DNA from: Sutcliffiella horikoshii DSM 8719
Lineage (GTDB): Bacteria; Bacillota; Bacilli; Bacillales; Bacillaceae_I
Assembly (NCBI GenBank): GCA_001648575.1
Contig: LQXN01000065.1
Span: 62,001-126,000 of the forward strand
Length of the DNA: 64,000 nt
Direction of reading: 5' to 3'
Shown here: piece after piece, positions 24,359 to 32,539 of the stretch
Layout: each line of letters begins with the position of its first letter
How positions within the stretch are numbered: position 1 is the first letter of the stretch
Made by a program: the position numbers and the translations under genes
Notes under the pieces: model-generated
Told to the model about the DNA's origin: nothing
What the model saw: only the letters and a program-made list of their open reading frames with translations
Database searches by the model: none

Positions 24359-24394
24359 ACAGGCTTCTATCCTTGGGATAGGGGTCTGTTTTTG
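24359..24394 (+). terminator. Terminator of the yeeI-like gene
   Basis: ACAGGCTTCTATCC and GGATAGGGGTCTGT pair with two non-Watson-Crick positions and are followed by five Ts. Confidence 0.85.
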
Positions 24395-24471
24395 TTTGTA
24401 ATATAGTAATCTCAAAAGTTAATCTGGATTTTTTTCGAGGAAGCGTTGGGACGCAATAGGTTATCTTTTTC

Positions 24472-24513
24472 TTAAACAAACGATTGTTTAAAAATTGCTA
24501 TGCTAGTATAAGA
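24472..24513 (+). promoter_or_regulatory. Palindrome overlapping a sigma-A-like promoter
   Basis: TTAAACAAACGATTGTTTAA (24472-24491) is palindromic apart from one base pair. Its right half contains a -35-like TTGTTT (24484-24489), followed 17 bases later by TATAAG (24507-24512). Overlap of a palindrome with the -35 box is typical of a repressor site. Related palindromes occur at 46069 and 46243. Downstream lies repeat array D and its small frame. Confidence 0.5.
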
Positions 24514-24561
24514 GGTTGCTGATTGGGGATTTTAGGGGTTTTGCTTAGCGTTGGAGGCTTT

Positions 24562-24693
24562 ATGGGAAAGTATTCAATAAACGAGGGAAAGTATTCAATA
24601 AAATGGCCAAAGTATTCAATAAAACTCTCTAAGTATTCAATAAACCAATCTGAATCAACGACAAGCCATATACCCTCACATAAAACTCCATAA
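24562..24693 (+). repeat. Tandem repeat array D (AAGTATTCAATAAA, 21 bp) with an open 43-codon frame
   Basis: Four exact-period 21-bp units share AAGTATTCAATAAA (24567-24645). Because the period is a multiple of three, the array lies in an open frame with ATG at 24562, TTGGAGG six bases before it, and TAA at 24691-24693. The product would be four heptapeptides GKYSINE/GKYSIKW/PKYSIKL/SKYSINQ plus a 14-residue tail. It may be a real repeat peptide, or chance coding in a non-coding array like A and F. The rest of the gap to 24770 shows nothing. Confidence 0.55.
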
Positions 24694-24770
24694 AATACAC
24701 AATATGTGAAACTAAAATCCTATCAAATACGTATATTACCTAATTACCCAACGCAAAGGAGCCCATACTT

Positions 24771-25403
24771 ATGACTACAACCAACAAATTAACACAATTC
24801 ACCACACCAACCACCATCCAAGGAAGCAAAATCCAACTAAAACAGCTCACCATCCAAGATTTGCCGCTTCTTTACCATCTGATGTACGGCGACCCCAATC
24901 CAGAATATAAAAAGTGGGATGCGCCATACTTCCCGCTCGAAATGATCGACGAAGAAACCTACCTCTCAAAAATGACGGAACAACTAATCGGAGGTTGCGA
25001 CTCTGTTTACCTTATCCAAACTAAAACTGACGAGCCCCAAACAATCGGGAGCGTAACCTACTACTGGGAGCACGAACCATCCAACTGGCTAGAAATGGGC
25101 ATCATCATCTATCTGCCTGAATTCTGGAGTGGCGGCTACGGGACAGATGCGATCAGACTATGGACCGACCATCTTTTCCAAACCAAACCGCAGATTCCAA
25201 GAGTCGGATACACGACGTGGTCGGGAAACCATCGGATGGTCAAAGTCGGCACCAAACTGAACTTCACACAGGAAGCCTGTATAAGAAACGTCCGAACCTA
25301 CCAAGGCAAACTGTACGATTCCATCCGCATGGGAATGTTGCGCGAGGAATGGGAGCAATCCAAATCAAGTTCCAAATCCACCACCAATCCTGAACATACG
25401 TAA
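24771..25403 (+). CDS. GNAT family N-acetyltransferase (RimL type)
   Basis: A 210-residue acetyltransferase: IQGSKIQLKQLTIQDLPLLYHLM at the start, acetyl-CoA loop IIIYLPEFWSGGYGTDAIRLWTDHLF, then GNHRMVKVGTKLNFTQEACIRNVRTYQG. AAAGGAG precedes the ATG. Codon use is rich in ACC, ATC and CCA with many C-ending codons compared with neighbours, a trait shared with the next gene, suggesting joint acquisition. Confidence 0.85.
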   Translation: MTTTNKLTQFTTPTTIQGSKIQLKQLTIQDLPLLYHLMYGDPNPEYKKWDAPYFPLEMIDEETYLSKMTEQLIGGCDSVYLIQTKTDEPQTIGSVTYYWEHEPSNWLEMGIIIYLPEFWSGGYGTDAIRLWTDHLFQTKPQIPRVGYTTWSGNHRMVKVGTKLNFTQEACIRNVRTYQGKLYDSIRMGMLREEWEQSKSSSKSTTNPEHT

Positions 25404-25424
25404 AACGGAGGAAACTAAACGAAA

Positions 25425-25958
25425 ATGCAAACCTACACGGAACTCACAAAAGAAACTGAAAAAGACCTTGTCCGACTGCTGACAACTGAAGCCTGGCCAT
25501 ACCATGGAACCGAACATCCAACAGAGGAAGACATCCAGGCATCCATCCATCAAGGTAACTACACAGGCGAAGGAACTAAGACTTTCCTTATCCACGACGA
25601 AAACGGAACCGTCATTGGCATGTTCCGATATTTCGACCTGGAAGACCCGACCTGCTTGTTTGACATCCGGCTCAAACAGCAAGCCAGGGGGGAAAAACGC
25701 GGGTTACATGCAATAAAATGGCTCACAGAGTACGCCTTCTCAAACTACCCGCACTTAATAAGAATCGAAGGCCACACCCGCCACGACAATCTGGCGATGC
25801 GCAAGACCTTCCACAATGGCGGGTACGTCAAAGAGGCCTACCACCGAAGTGCCTGGCCGCAAAACGATATGTTGTTTGATTCGGTTGGTTATGCCGTAAT
25901 CAGGACAGATTGGGAGCAGCATACGACTACGCCGATTATGGACAGTGTCCCGTTCTAA
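25425..25958 (+). CDS. GNAT family N-acetyltransferase (RimL type)
   Basis: A 177-residue acetyltransferase starting 21 bases after the preceding GNAT. The CoA-binding region is FDIRLKQQARGEKRGLHAIKWLTEYAF and the C-terminal part GHTRHDNLAMRKTFHNGGYVKEAYHR. ACGGAGG precedes the start. The pair is likely co-transcribed and shares a C-rich codon bias. It overlaps the 3' end of the convergent ACT-like gene by four bases. Confidence 0.85.
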   Translation: MQTYTELTKETEKDLVRLLTTEAWPYHGTEHPTEEDIQASIHQGNYTGEGTKTFLIHDENGTVIGMFRYFDLEDPTCLFDIRLKQQARGEKRGLHAIKWLTEYAFSNYPHLIRIEGHTRHDNLAMRKTFHNGGYVKEAYHRSAWPQNDMLFDSVGYAVIRTDWEQHTTTPIMDSVPF

Positions 25959-26452
25959 TATCTCTTCGGACACAACACTAATACGGCTTCAGACAATTTC
26001 TCTATTGCACGTTCCAGATCTGATGTATCGAGGAAGACATTCGTATTCTCACCAAGATACATACTTTCCACCAAGAGTTCACACCATAGCGCACCAAATA
26101 GGTCATTAAGCTGTCCGGACTGACCCGCCGGCAGCTTTATCACCTGTATGACCTGTCTTTCTTTAAAAGGAAGTCCATAACTGCGCATGACTCTCCTGAA
26201 AGCCTGCAAATCTTTTATCTTCTCCGACGTGCTGCTGCCAAGCACTATTTTCACAAGGTGGATCTCTTTATCCAACTTCGTATGAAAATAGGCATTTACG
26301 TTTACTTCCTGTTCAGCAAGTCCGTCCAAAATGCAACTCAACGCCCATTCATCTACCTGGAAAGAAAACTGCGTCCGTATCAAATAATCAAAGGATTCAA
26401 CCACTTCCGGCATTTCCCGCGTTTCCGGCCAACCCCACATTTCCCGCATCAC
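25955..26452 (-). CDS. ACT-like protein, paralogue 1
   Basis: A 165-residue cytoplasmic protein with two ACT-like halves: IRTQFSFQVDEWALSCILDGLAEQEVNVNAYFH and VIQVIKLPAGQSGQLNDLFGALW followed by LGENTNVFLDTSDLERAIEKL. ACT domains bind amino acids and regulate enzymes. It is a diverged tandem copy of the gene at 26516. The ACT assignment is from fold-like pattern only. Convergent with a GNAT gene. Confidence 0.6.
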   Translation of the reverse strand: MMREMWGWPETREMPEVVESFDYLIRTQFSFQVDEWALSCILDGLAEQEVNVNAYFHTKLDKEIHLVKIVLGSSTSEKIKDLQAFRRVMRSYGLPFKERQVIQVIKLPAGQSGQLNDLFGALWCELLVESMYLGENTNVFLDTSDLERAIEKLSEAVLVLCPKRY

Positions 26453-26515
26453 AACACACTCCTCAGCCTGCTTTTTAACCTATACTATGCAGCACCAAGG
26501 CAAAAGGCCATCAAA

Positions 26516-26962
26516 TCAATCTAGGCAACGTGGCGGGTTATCTTCCGCAAGCAGCCGGATTGCGTAACCGATGTTGGAAACATCCAAGTAAAAGTTATTA
26601 TCCTCCCCAAGATATATAGCACGAACCTGCATCTTGCACCAAAGTGTTCCAAAGATAGCATTAAACTGACCAGGCACACCAGAAATTCTATCAAGCAGTT
26701 GAATCACCTGATTTTCCTTGTAACGGACTTCGACCTGCTTCAATACCCTTCGAACCACACGAATATCCCGTTCGACCTCTTCAGCCGATGTACCGACAAC
26801 CATACGGACGAAGTTGAAGTTTTTGCCTGCAAGCGTCTGGAAATAGCCGTTGATATTCACGTTTTCCTCTGCTAGTCCATTTAAGATACGACTCAGATCG
26901 CTGTCACTTACAGTAAAGGTAAATTGGGTCCTGATATTGAAATTCAGACATGTATTTCCCAT
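26516..26962 (-). CDS. ACT-like protein, paralogue 2
   Basis: A 148-residue paralogue of the preceding entry: IRTQFTFTVSDSDLSRILNGLAEENVNINGYFQ, then QVIQLLDRISGVPGQFNAIFGTLW and LGEDNNFYLDVSNIGYAIRLL. The second half has the ACT hallmark GVPGQF loop. It is the upstream gene of the pair (63-base gap). Ligand unknown; the two may form a heteromer. Confidence 0.6.
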   Translation of the reverse strand: MGNTCLNFNIRTQFTFTVSDSDLSRILNGLAEENVNINGYFQTLAGKNFNFVRMVVGTSAEEVERDIRVVRRVLKQVEVRYKENQVIQLLDRISGVPGQFNAIFGTLWCKMQVRAIYLGEDNNFYLDVSNIGYAIRLLAEDNPPRCLD

Positions 26963-27033
26963 CCCATTTCACTCCCATGAATAAGTCTATCCAATAGGAT
27001 ATGAGAAATGGCTTGGAATGCTTGGACTTTTCC

Positions 27034-27240
27034 CTATGTAGCTTTCCGGTCTTTCCACCACTTAAAAAGAGAGAAAAGTAGAATAATGACAAGTGTACAT
27101 ATAATGACTATAAATTTGTTCGGTTGCGCCTCTGCGGAATAAGTGGTAACGGAGGCTGCCTCCCCGTAGACCGCATGTGGAAACCAGAACATTGAAAATA
27201 TACCTATTATCAGTAACCGGTATTTAACCAGCAGTTTCAT
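27034..27240 (-). CDS. Small exported/membrane protein
   Basis: A 68-residue protein with a signal-like segment (MKLLVKYRLLIIGIFSMFWFPHAVYGEA), a short polar stretch and a C-terminal transmembrane helix (FIVIICTLVIILLFSLF) ending WWKDRKAT. The start at 27240 is preferred to one 12 codons upstream because it gives a normal signal peptide. Function unknown. Confidence 0.6.
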   Translation of the reverse strand: MKLLVKYRLLIIGIFSMFWFPHAVYGEAASVTTYSAEAQPNKFIVIICTLVIILLFSLFKWWKDRKAT

Positions 27241-27387
27241 TTCACCATCGCCCCTTTTCTTTAATATCGTGAACAAAGACCTATTATTTTAGTTTATTAA
27301 AAAATTTTCTGATAAATTCGTAGATAAATAGGAAAATGATACAAATAGTAGATTATAATGATAGGAAATAGGGAATGGGGAATAAGG

Positions 27388-27909
27388 ATGGAGTTTAGTC
27401 TAAAAGAAGCAATGGAAATACTTGAGCAAACACCTGCCACATTAGAAAGTTTTGTTGGTGGACTATCTAAAGGGTGGTTAAGCTGCACAGAAGGGGAAGG
27501 CACTTGGAATGCAAAAGAAGTCATCTCCCACTTAATAGAAGGAGAAAAGGTGAATTGGATACCACGACTTCGTTTTATCTTACAAGAAGGAAACTGCAAG
27601 CCTTTTCCCGCGTTTGACCGATATTCCCATTTAAACGACGAGAAAAACTCTATGACCGAAGCATTGATAGCATTCAAAGAAATACGCAAGGAGAATCTGA
27701 GAAATCTGAGGGAATTAATTACGACAGAAGCGCAACTGGAACTTAAGGGTCTTCACCCAGAGCTTGGGGAAGTGAAAGTGCGCGAATTGATATCTACCTG
27801 GGCTGTTCATGACCTTACACATATTAACCAAATAACCCGTGTCATCGCCAAAAGGTATAAAAAAGAGGTAGGCCCATGGAAGGAATATTTAGGAATTATA
27901 AATAGATAG
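27388..27909 (+). CDS. DinB-superfamily protein
   Basis: A 173-residue four-helix-bundle protein. Metal-binding histidines of the DinB type are in [17 protein letters not shown] and the C-terminal [19 protein letters not shown] (H-x3-H). Such proteins include thiol transferases (BstA, mycothiol/bacillithiol-dependent). The start at 27388 begins [12 protein letters not shown], with GGGG eight bases upstream. Function unassigned. Confidence 0.8.
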   Translation: MEFSLKEAMEILEQTPATLESFVGGLSKGWLSCTEGEGTWNAKEVISHLIEGEKVNWIPRLRFILQEGNCKPFPAFDRYSHLNDEKNSMTEALIAFKEIRKENLRNLRELITTEAQLELKGLHPELGEVKVRELISTWAVHDLTHINQITRVIAKRYKKEVGPWKEYLGIINR

Positions 27910-27939
27910 GATGCAAAATCCAAGGAAGGGAAACGTGCA

Positions 27940-28806
27940 ATGCAAAATACCTCTTTTAGCACACAGAAAATGATCTATAAAAATTTTGATGAGGCCGCAG
28001 ATAATATCTTAAAAATGATGAGTGGCCAACTCGACATCAATACCCTTTTCATTGCAAAGAACGACCGCTGTAACAACAAGATCATGAAAGTATTGAATAA
28101 AAATGATGTTTTGCTAGAAGAAGGCGGCACCCTCCCGTTTGAGCAGACATTCTGCAAGCTCTCTGTGGACCATGGCTGTAAAACCTTGATGATCCCGGAT
28201 ATTACACTAAGCGATTTGACAAGGGACATGGTAGTGACAAAGAATCTAGGTGGTGGTTCCTTTATTGGTATCCCTATTTATTATGAGGACGGGGAGAACT
28301 ACGGGACACTGTGTGGATTGGATAACAGACCACATAACTTTCAGGAAGATGTGATCGAGCTTTTTGAAACAATGAGTTCATTACTTACATATGTACTTGA
28401 ATTGGATGACGCCTATCAACAAATCCGTAGCCTTTCTGTTCCGCTCATCCCAATAACAAAAGGAGTTGCCGTCCTTACCATAATAGGCAATGTCAACGAA
28501 CAACGGGCAGATACGATCATTTCCCTTGCATTAGAAAAAAGCCAGGACCTAGCATTGGACTACTTGATTATTGATCTTTCTGGCATTGAAAAAATAAATG
28601 AAGTAGTCAGTTATTCCTTGCTGAAAATAGTGAACCTCCTTCAATTAATAGGAGTGACACCAATCCTGACTGGCATCACGCCTGATGTTGCCATCAAAGC
28701 AATCGGTATCGGCTTTGAGACAGATGATATCCTGATTCAGTCCAACTTGGAACAGGCATTAAAAAAGATTGGATTTACCTTGCACAAAAATGATGTGAGG
28801 GGATAG
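27940..28806 (+). CDS. GAF-STAS protein (RsbR/YtvA-like stressosome component)
   Basis: A 288-residue protein. Residues about 15-155 form a GAF sensor domain (FIGIPIYYEDGENYGTLCGLDNR), and residues about 170-285 a STAS domain (KGVAVLTIIGNVNEQRADTI, YLIIDLSGIEKINEVVSYSLLK, PILTGITPDVAIKAIG). RsbR proteins assemble with RsbS and RsbT to control sigma B. Where RsbRA has a phosphorylatable threonine after IxxID, this one reads INE, and the second site is lysine, as in the light sensor YtvA. So it may act without phosphorylation. Thirty bases separate it from the DinB gene. Confidence 0.8.
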   Translation: MQNTSFSTQKMIYKNFDEAADNILKMMSGQLDINTLFIAKNDRCNNKIMKVLNKNDVLLEEGGTLPFEQTFCKLSVDHGCKTLMIPDITLSDLTRDMVVTKNLGGGSFIGIPIYYEDGENYGTLCGLDNRPHNFQEDVIELFETMSSLLTYVLELDDAYQQIRSLSVPLIPITKGVAVLTIIGNVNEQRADTIISLALEKSQDLALDYLIIDLSGIEKINEVVSYSLLKIVNLLQLIGVTPILTGITPDVAIKAIGIGFETDDILIQSNLEQALKKIGFTLHKNDVRG

Positions 28807-28820
28807 ATGGTTCGCAGAAA

Positions 28821-28846
28821 GAAGCAACCCATTTTATGGTTGCTTC
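28821..28846 (+). terminator. Terminator-type hairpin, left copy
   Basis: GAAGCAACC pairs with GGTTGCTTC around CATTTTAT after the GAF-STAS gene. No T-run follows because the repeat element starts at 28847. The near-identical right copy is at 29062-29087. Confidence 0.75.
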
Positions 28847-29062
28847 CAGACTGTTGACAAACCCTAATCATCTTTAGAATTGCATTTTCTTGTCGATCTT
28901 CGTTCCAGGAGCTTCGCTTTCCTGCGGGCGGTCCGAGAGCCTCCTCACTTCGTTGCGGGGTCTCCCATGTCCCTTCCTCCCGCGGGAGTCTACGCTCCTT
29001 CCACTCCGATCAACATGAGAATTGCGTTTTCTTTAAGGTAAGATAAATTAGTCTACACGCTG
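28847..29062. mobile_element. Hairpin-flanked MITE-like element, copy 2 (216 bp)
   Basis: It starts CAGACTGTTGACAAA and ends GTCTACACGCTG, the same termini as copy 1 (8496-8705). The core has the same TTCGTTCCAGGAGCTTCGC and CTCCCGCGGGAGTC segments folding into a long GC-rich hairpin. It holds no gene. Flanks are two copies of a hairpin unrelated in sequence to the one at copy 1, so the duplicated flank is local. Confidence 0.8.
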
Positions 29063-29091
29063 AAGCAATCATTTTTATGGTTGCTTCTTTT
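29063..29091 (+). terminator. Terminator hairpin, right copy with T-run
   Basis: GAAGCAATCATTTTTATGGTTGCTTC followed by TTTT repeats the hairpin of 28821-28846 with a few changes in loop and stem. The rest of the gap to 29214 shows no feature besides an A+T-rich likely promoter. Confidence 0.75.
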
Positions 29092-29214
29092 CGTCATTTA
29101 ACTTAAATTCTGTAAATTTACCATTTTATTAAATTTTTGGAAGGAATAAGCGCTGTATATCTTGAATTTGTAAGTTGCATAAAGAAAGTATTAGAAGTAA
29201 GCGGGTGAGCAATT

Positions 29215-29928
29215 TTGAACTTATTCAATATCATAAAAAACAAAAAAGAATATTGGCTTGTGGATCAAATAAAAAAAGAAGATGTCTCTGAACAATCATA
29301 TTTACATGAACTGACAGATATCCTGAAAGAATGGAATCATTTGGGGTTTGGCTATTTATCGTTGTTAATGGATGAAGAGTATGAAGGTTGGCTGCTTGAT
29401 AAGAAGTTCAGCAAGATCTCGAGTATTGTGGAGTATACAAGGGATCTAAAGAACTTGCAGGAAGCGAATAGCAGGCTGGCTTGGCATTCCCTTGCAGAAG
29501 GGTTGCTCGATGATCAGAAATACGCAGAGCTCTATGAACTTTGCCGTTCGGGATCTGCGAATAAAAATACGAAGCAACCAATTGCTCAGGTTATGGATTC
29601 CATTGCAAGCGAACTCGGAGGCGAGTGGCGCAGACATTGTTATTACTTTTTGAAAGATGGAGCAATTGCGGGAATCAGTATCCCGCATATTGAAATGGGC
29701 ACGAAAGAGGAAGGGAGATTATTCTATTTTGCTATAGTTCCTGAACTAAGGGGCCAAGGAGTTGGGGCGCAAATTCATCGGATTAGTATGATCTTACTAA
29801 AAGATTTCCAAGCCACTTATTACGTCGGTAGTACGGATGTGAGCAATACCAATATGATAAAGATTTTCGCGAAAAATGGCTGTGAGCTTAAGGATCGAAA
29901 GGGGATTTATAAGGTAGCCAAGGGATGA
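29215..29928 (+). CDS. GNAT family N-acetyltransferase
   Basis: A 237-residue protein whose C-terminal half is a GNAT domain: FYFAIVPELRGQGVGAQIHRISMILL (acetyl-CoA loop R-G-Q-G-V-G) and DVSNTNMIKIFAKNGCELK. The N-terminal half is a second, weaker GNAT-like region. The start is TTG at 29215 with GCGGGTGAG upstream. It overlaps the next membrane gene by ATGA (29925-29928). Confidence 0.8.
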   Translation: MNLFNIIKNKKEYWLVDQIKKEDVSEQSYLHELTDILKEWNHLGFGYLSLLMDEEYEGWLLDKKFSKISSIVEYTRDLKNLQEANSRLAWHSLAEGLLDDQKYAELYELCRSGSANKNTKQPIAQVMDSIASELGGEWRRHCYYFLKDGAIAGISIPHIEMGTKEEGRLFYFAIVPELRGQGVGAQIHRISMILLKDFQATYYVGSTDVSNTNMIKIFAKNGCELKDRKGIYKVAKG

Positions 29929-30341
29929 GAAGTAGGGCATATTTTAGGGGTGATTTATTGGTTAGAGACCTTTTGGCTTTAACAAGAGTTGCGTTAATAG
30001 CAACTTTTTTATTGTTAATCATAGATATTTATAGTTTCAACATAGAAATCATTAGCTTACTCCATTATTTTTTCAGTGTAGAAAATATTTATATCACTCT
30101 AATGTTTTGGACGATCTTATTTGTTACTTTGATTCCAACATCTTATTTAATCGAAAATATTTTGCAAGTACAATCTTGGTTCAATCAATTATTGCTGTAT
30201 TTAGTTTTTGGGATTGTGAGCCTGCCTCTTATTTTTCTGATCCTGCATGGGAACTTTTATATTGATATAATCCTGGCTATTCCCATTCTTGTGGCATTTT
30301 TAATATTTGGTATGCGGAAGATAGTAAGGTATAAAGTTTAA
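29925..30341 (+). CDS. Four-helix membrane protein of unknown function
   Basis: A 138-residue hydrophobic protein with about four transmembrane segments (VALIATFLLLIIDIY, YITLMFWTILFVTLI, LLLYLVFGIVSLPLIFLI, IDIILAIPILVAFLIF) and a basic C-terminus MRKIVRYKV. It overlaps the GNAT gene by four bases, so it is coupled to it. No family recognised. Confidence 0.65.
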   Translation: MRSRAYFRGDLLVRDLLALTRVALIATFLLLIIDIYSFNIEIISLLHYFFSVENIYITLMFWTILFVTLIPTSYLIENILQVQSWFNQLLLYLVFGIVSLPLIFLILHGNFYIDIILAIPILVAFLIFGMRKIVRYKV

Positions 30342-30375
30342 AAAATAATGAGATGAAAGGAGCTGATTTAATAGT

Positions 30376-30642
30376 ATGAGTTTTTGGATGTACGTGGCAA
30401 TTTTCATCATTCAGGTTATTTTGGTTTCATTGGCCCTGGCTATTTTTTCATCAGTATTTATGAAAAGTAGAAAAAAAGGTTATATCTCCATTTTTATTAT
30501 TGCACTGTTTTTTATTTCTCAAGTTATTAATGGGTTCAATGCTTCGATATTTCTAGGTCTTAGTATTCTCATTACGATTCTAAGCTTAAGTACCATTACA
30601 TATTTTGTAATAAAGAGAAAGAAGGAAAGTGCATGGAGTTGA
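30376..30642 (+). CDS. Small membrane protein
   Basis: An 88-residue protein with three hydrophobic helices (VAIFIIQVILVSLALAIF, ISIFIIALFFISQVI, ILITILSLSTITYFVI) and a basic tail KRKKESAWS. AAAGGAGCTG lies upstream. It is 34 bases after the previous membrane gene. Function unknown. Confidence 0.65.
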   Translation: MSFWMYVAIFIIQVILVSLALAIFSSVFMKSRKKGYISIFIIALFFISQVINGFNASIFLGLSILITILSLSTITYFVIKRKKESAWS

Positions 30643-30677
30643 CCGTGGAAAATGTCCAATAAAATACAGGGGGTTTT

Positions 30678-31118
30678 ATGATGCAGAGATTTTTGAGCTA
30701 TTTTTTCTGGACTGTTGTGATCGGATTAATAGTCTATGCTGGTTCCAAATATAATTTACATTTAATGAAAGAAGGTCAAATGAACTTTAATATTTGGCCC
30801 CCGGTGATATTTGCGACAATATTCCCGGTCTTGATAGGAATACTGCTTCGTTTGCCAAAGCTAATAAAAGAGATAAAACAGGGAATGGCATGGTCAGTGA
30901 ATTGGATAAAGCTGCTGGCAGTCGGACTCCCGACCCTTTATGTAACATTTGTTCCCCTACTTTCTTTAACTAGTTTGTTCAGATACCTCCCATTTGCGAT
31001 GGACATCGTCCACTTAGATTTATCCACCATAGCCGGGGTGATTTTTGGATATGTATTGTTGGATAGCTTTAGAGAGAATTCTGAAGCAGAAGAAACTAAT
31101 CACATGGCGCGTTTATAG
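30678..31118 (+). CDS. Membrane protein of unknown function
   Basis: A 146-residue protein with about four hydrophobic segments (FFWTVVIGLIVYAG, IWPPVIFATIFPVLIGILL, LLAVGLPTLYVTFVPLLSLTSL, LSTIAGVIFGYVLL). ACAGGGGG precedes tandem ATG codons at 30678/30681. It ends a run of co-directional membrane genes and is followed by a terminator. Confidence 0.65.
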   Translation: MMQRFLSYFFWTVVIGLIVYAGSKYNLHLMKEGQMNFNIWPPVIFATIFPVLIGILLRLPKLIKEIKQGMAWSVNWIKLLAVGLPTLYVTFVPLLSLTSLFRYLPFAMDIVHLDLSTIAGVIFGYVLLDSFRENSEAEETNHMARL

Positions 31119-31124
31119 TTTATT

Positions 31125-31153
31125 AAAGGACTCTTTGAGAAGGGTCTTTTTTT
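31125..31153 (+). terminator. Terminator after the membrane gene cluster
   Basis: AAAG(G)ACTC pairs with GGGTCTTT with one bulged G and is followed by a run of seven Ts. Confidence 0.65.
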
Positions 31154-31356
31154 ATAAAATTAAGAAAAAGTTAAGAATTATCCTATTACTTTTTAAAGGA
31201 ATTTTATATAAAGTGGTAGATGAAAAGGTAATGCTTTATAGTCTTTATTTTGTTCATACCGCTGTTGATTTCTTCAGTAGTCTTCGGCATTCTAGAAGAT
31301 TAAATAACTTTTTCTACGCATAGAGACATTAAGTTATATGTTAAGGAGGGATATTG

Positions 31357-31524
31357 ATGAGCAGTAAAGCGAATTGGTTTATGCTTCCTTTGTTTGTAGT
31401 CATGATGACAGTCGTTGGTTTGTTTGCATTTGATAATATAGCTGCATCGCTAATTTTTGGGCTAGGGGTCGGCGGGATCTTCGGTTGGATATTTTCCTCG
31501 ACAAAGCCTAAAGAAAAAGAATAG
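31357..31524 (+). CDS. Small two-helix membrane protein (55 aa)
   Basis: A 55-residue protein, MSSKANWFMLPLFVVMMTVV... followed by IAASLIFGLGVGGIFGWIF and a lysine-rich tail STKPKEKE. TAAGGAGGG lies 6-8 bases before the ATG, an unusually strong site, and a terminator follows, so this short gene is likely real. Function unknown. Confidence 0.7.
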   Translation: MSSKANWFMLPLFVVMMTVVGLFAFDNIAASLIFGLGVGGIFGWIFSSTKPKEKE

Positions 31525-31555
31525 TAGTTTGCATTAGGTATGGCAACATTCAAGT

Positions 31556-31592
31556 ATGAGCACAATCCCAAGATGGATCAGTGCTCATTTTT
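31556..31592 (+). terminator. Terminator of the 55-residue protein gene
   Basis: ATGAGCAC and GTGCTCAT form a perfect 8-bp stem followed by TTTTT. The remaining bases to the YciI-like gene show no feature. Confidence 0.7.
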
Positions 31593-31791
31593 CATGGTGA
31601 ATAATTTCCAAATGAAGATACAAGAAGGAATTTTCCCACTGGAAATTGAATGGTGTAGAAGGAGTTTAGTAATGATTAGGTGACGAGAGAAAAAATTAAA
31701 ACTTTTTATTCCATGTGTCGAGTTTTGTGTTTTCTATTCGTTGGATTTATATAGAGGTAATTTACCTCACTAAAAGGAAGAAGGGATGTTT

Positions 31792-32142
31792 ATGTTATTT
31801 ATGTTGATTGTCAAAGCCTCGAAGAATTCAGAAACCGGAAATCGTCCGAACCCAGAGCTCAATCAAGCCATGGACAGGTTCAATGAAGAATTAATAAAGG
31901 CAGATGTACGGGTGATGGCTAAAGGACTTCATCCAAGTTCAAACGGTATGCGTATTTCGTTTACGAAACCAGGGGAAAAGCCGGTGATTACGGATGGACC
32001 ATTCACGGAAACGAAAGAATTGATTGCAGGGTTTATACTTATTGATGTGGCATCGAAGGAAGAAGCCATCGAGTGGGCATTGAAGATGCCATATCCACAA
32101 GGATATGGGGAAGGTCAGATTGAATTGCGTCAAGTATATTAA
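31792..32142 (+). CDS. YciI/YCII-related protein
   Basis: About 116 residues of the YCII/DGPF family: LFMLIVKASKNSETG at the start, then ITDGPFTETKELIAGFILIDVASKEEAIEWALKMP, which holds the DGPFxExKE signature. Members are small dimeric ferredoxin-fold proteins often near sigma factors; function unclear. The ATG at 31792 is preferred to the one at 31786, since AGAAGGG directly abuts the latter. Confidence 0.85.
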   Translation: MLFMLIVKASKNSETGNRPNPELNQAMDRFNEELIKADVRVMAKGLHPSSNGMRISFTKPGEKPVITDGPFTETKELIAGFILIDVASKEEAIEWALKMPYPQGYGEGQIELRQVY

Positions 32143-32181
32143 TCTATGAGGAATCAGCCAAGATAAAATAGGAAATACATA

Positions 32182-32217
32182 AGATGCTTTTCTCCTAAAG
32201 GAGGGAGGTGTCTTTTT
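32182..32217 (+). terminator. Terminator of the YciI-like gene
   Basis: A 14-bp stem (several G-T pairs) is built on CTCC/GGAG around loop TAAA and is followed by five Ts. From 32218 to 32539 no convincing gene is seen: only a 32-codon frame at 32368-32466 with a weak ribosome site, possibly a gene remnant. Confidence 0.75.
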
Positions 32218-32539
32218 GTCGAATAAAGATTGGAAGTTATGATTTTAAGAAAAGGGGAAATTGAGTACATGTCACATCAGGTAATTAATGGGAAGGAATA
32301 TGCAGTATAATGTCGAAATAATAGTGTATCGTACAAAGCATCCCATGAGGTATAACACAGTGGTGAAATGGTGGAAAAACTCTTCAAAATAACATTTTCT
32401 GAGGAGGAAAATGGCTTTGCATCCTGTGATATAGGAAACTTGGTAGCATTTGCGAAATTAAATTAAAATGAGGAACTGATTATTTTGGCGCTATTCGGAA
32501 TTTGGATAGCGCTAGATTTCTATAGAGGGGAGAAGATTC

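Noticed and set aside
32368-32466. 32-codon frame between the YciI-like and DUF4269 genes
   Set aside because: It has only a weak ribosome site and no family match. It may be a remnant, but this could not be supported.
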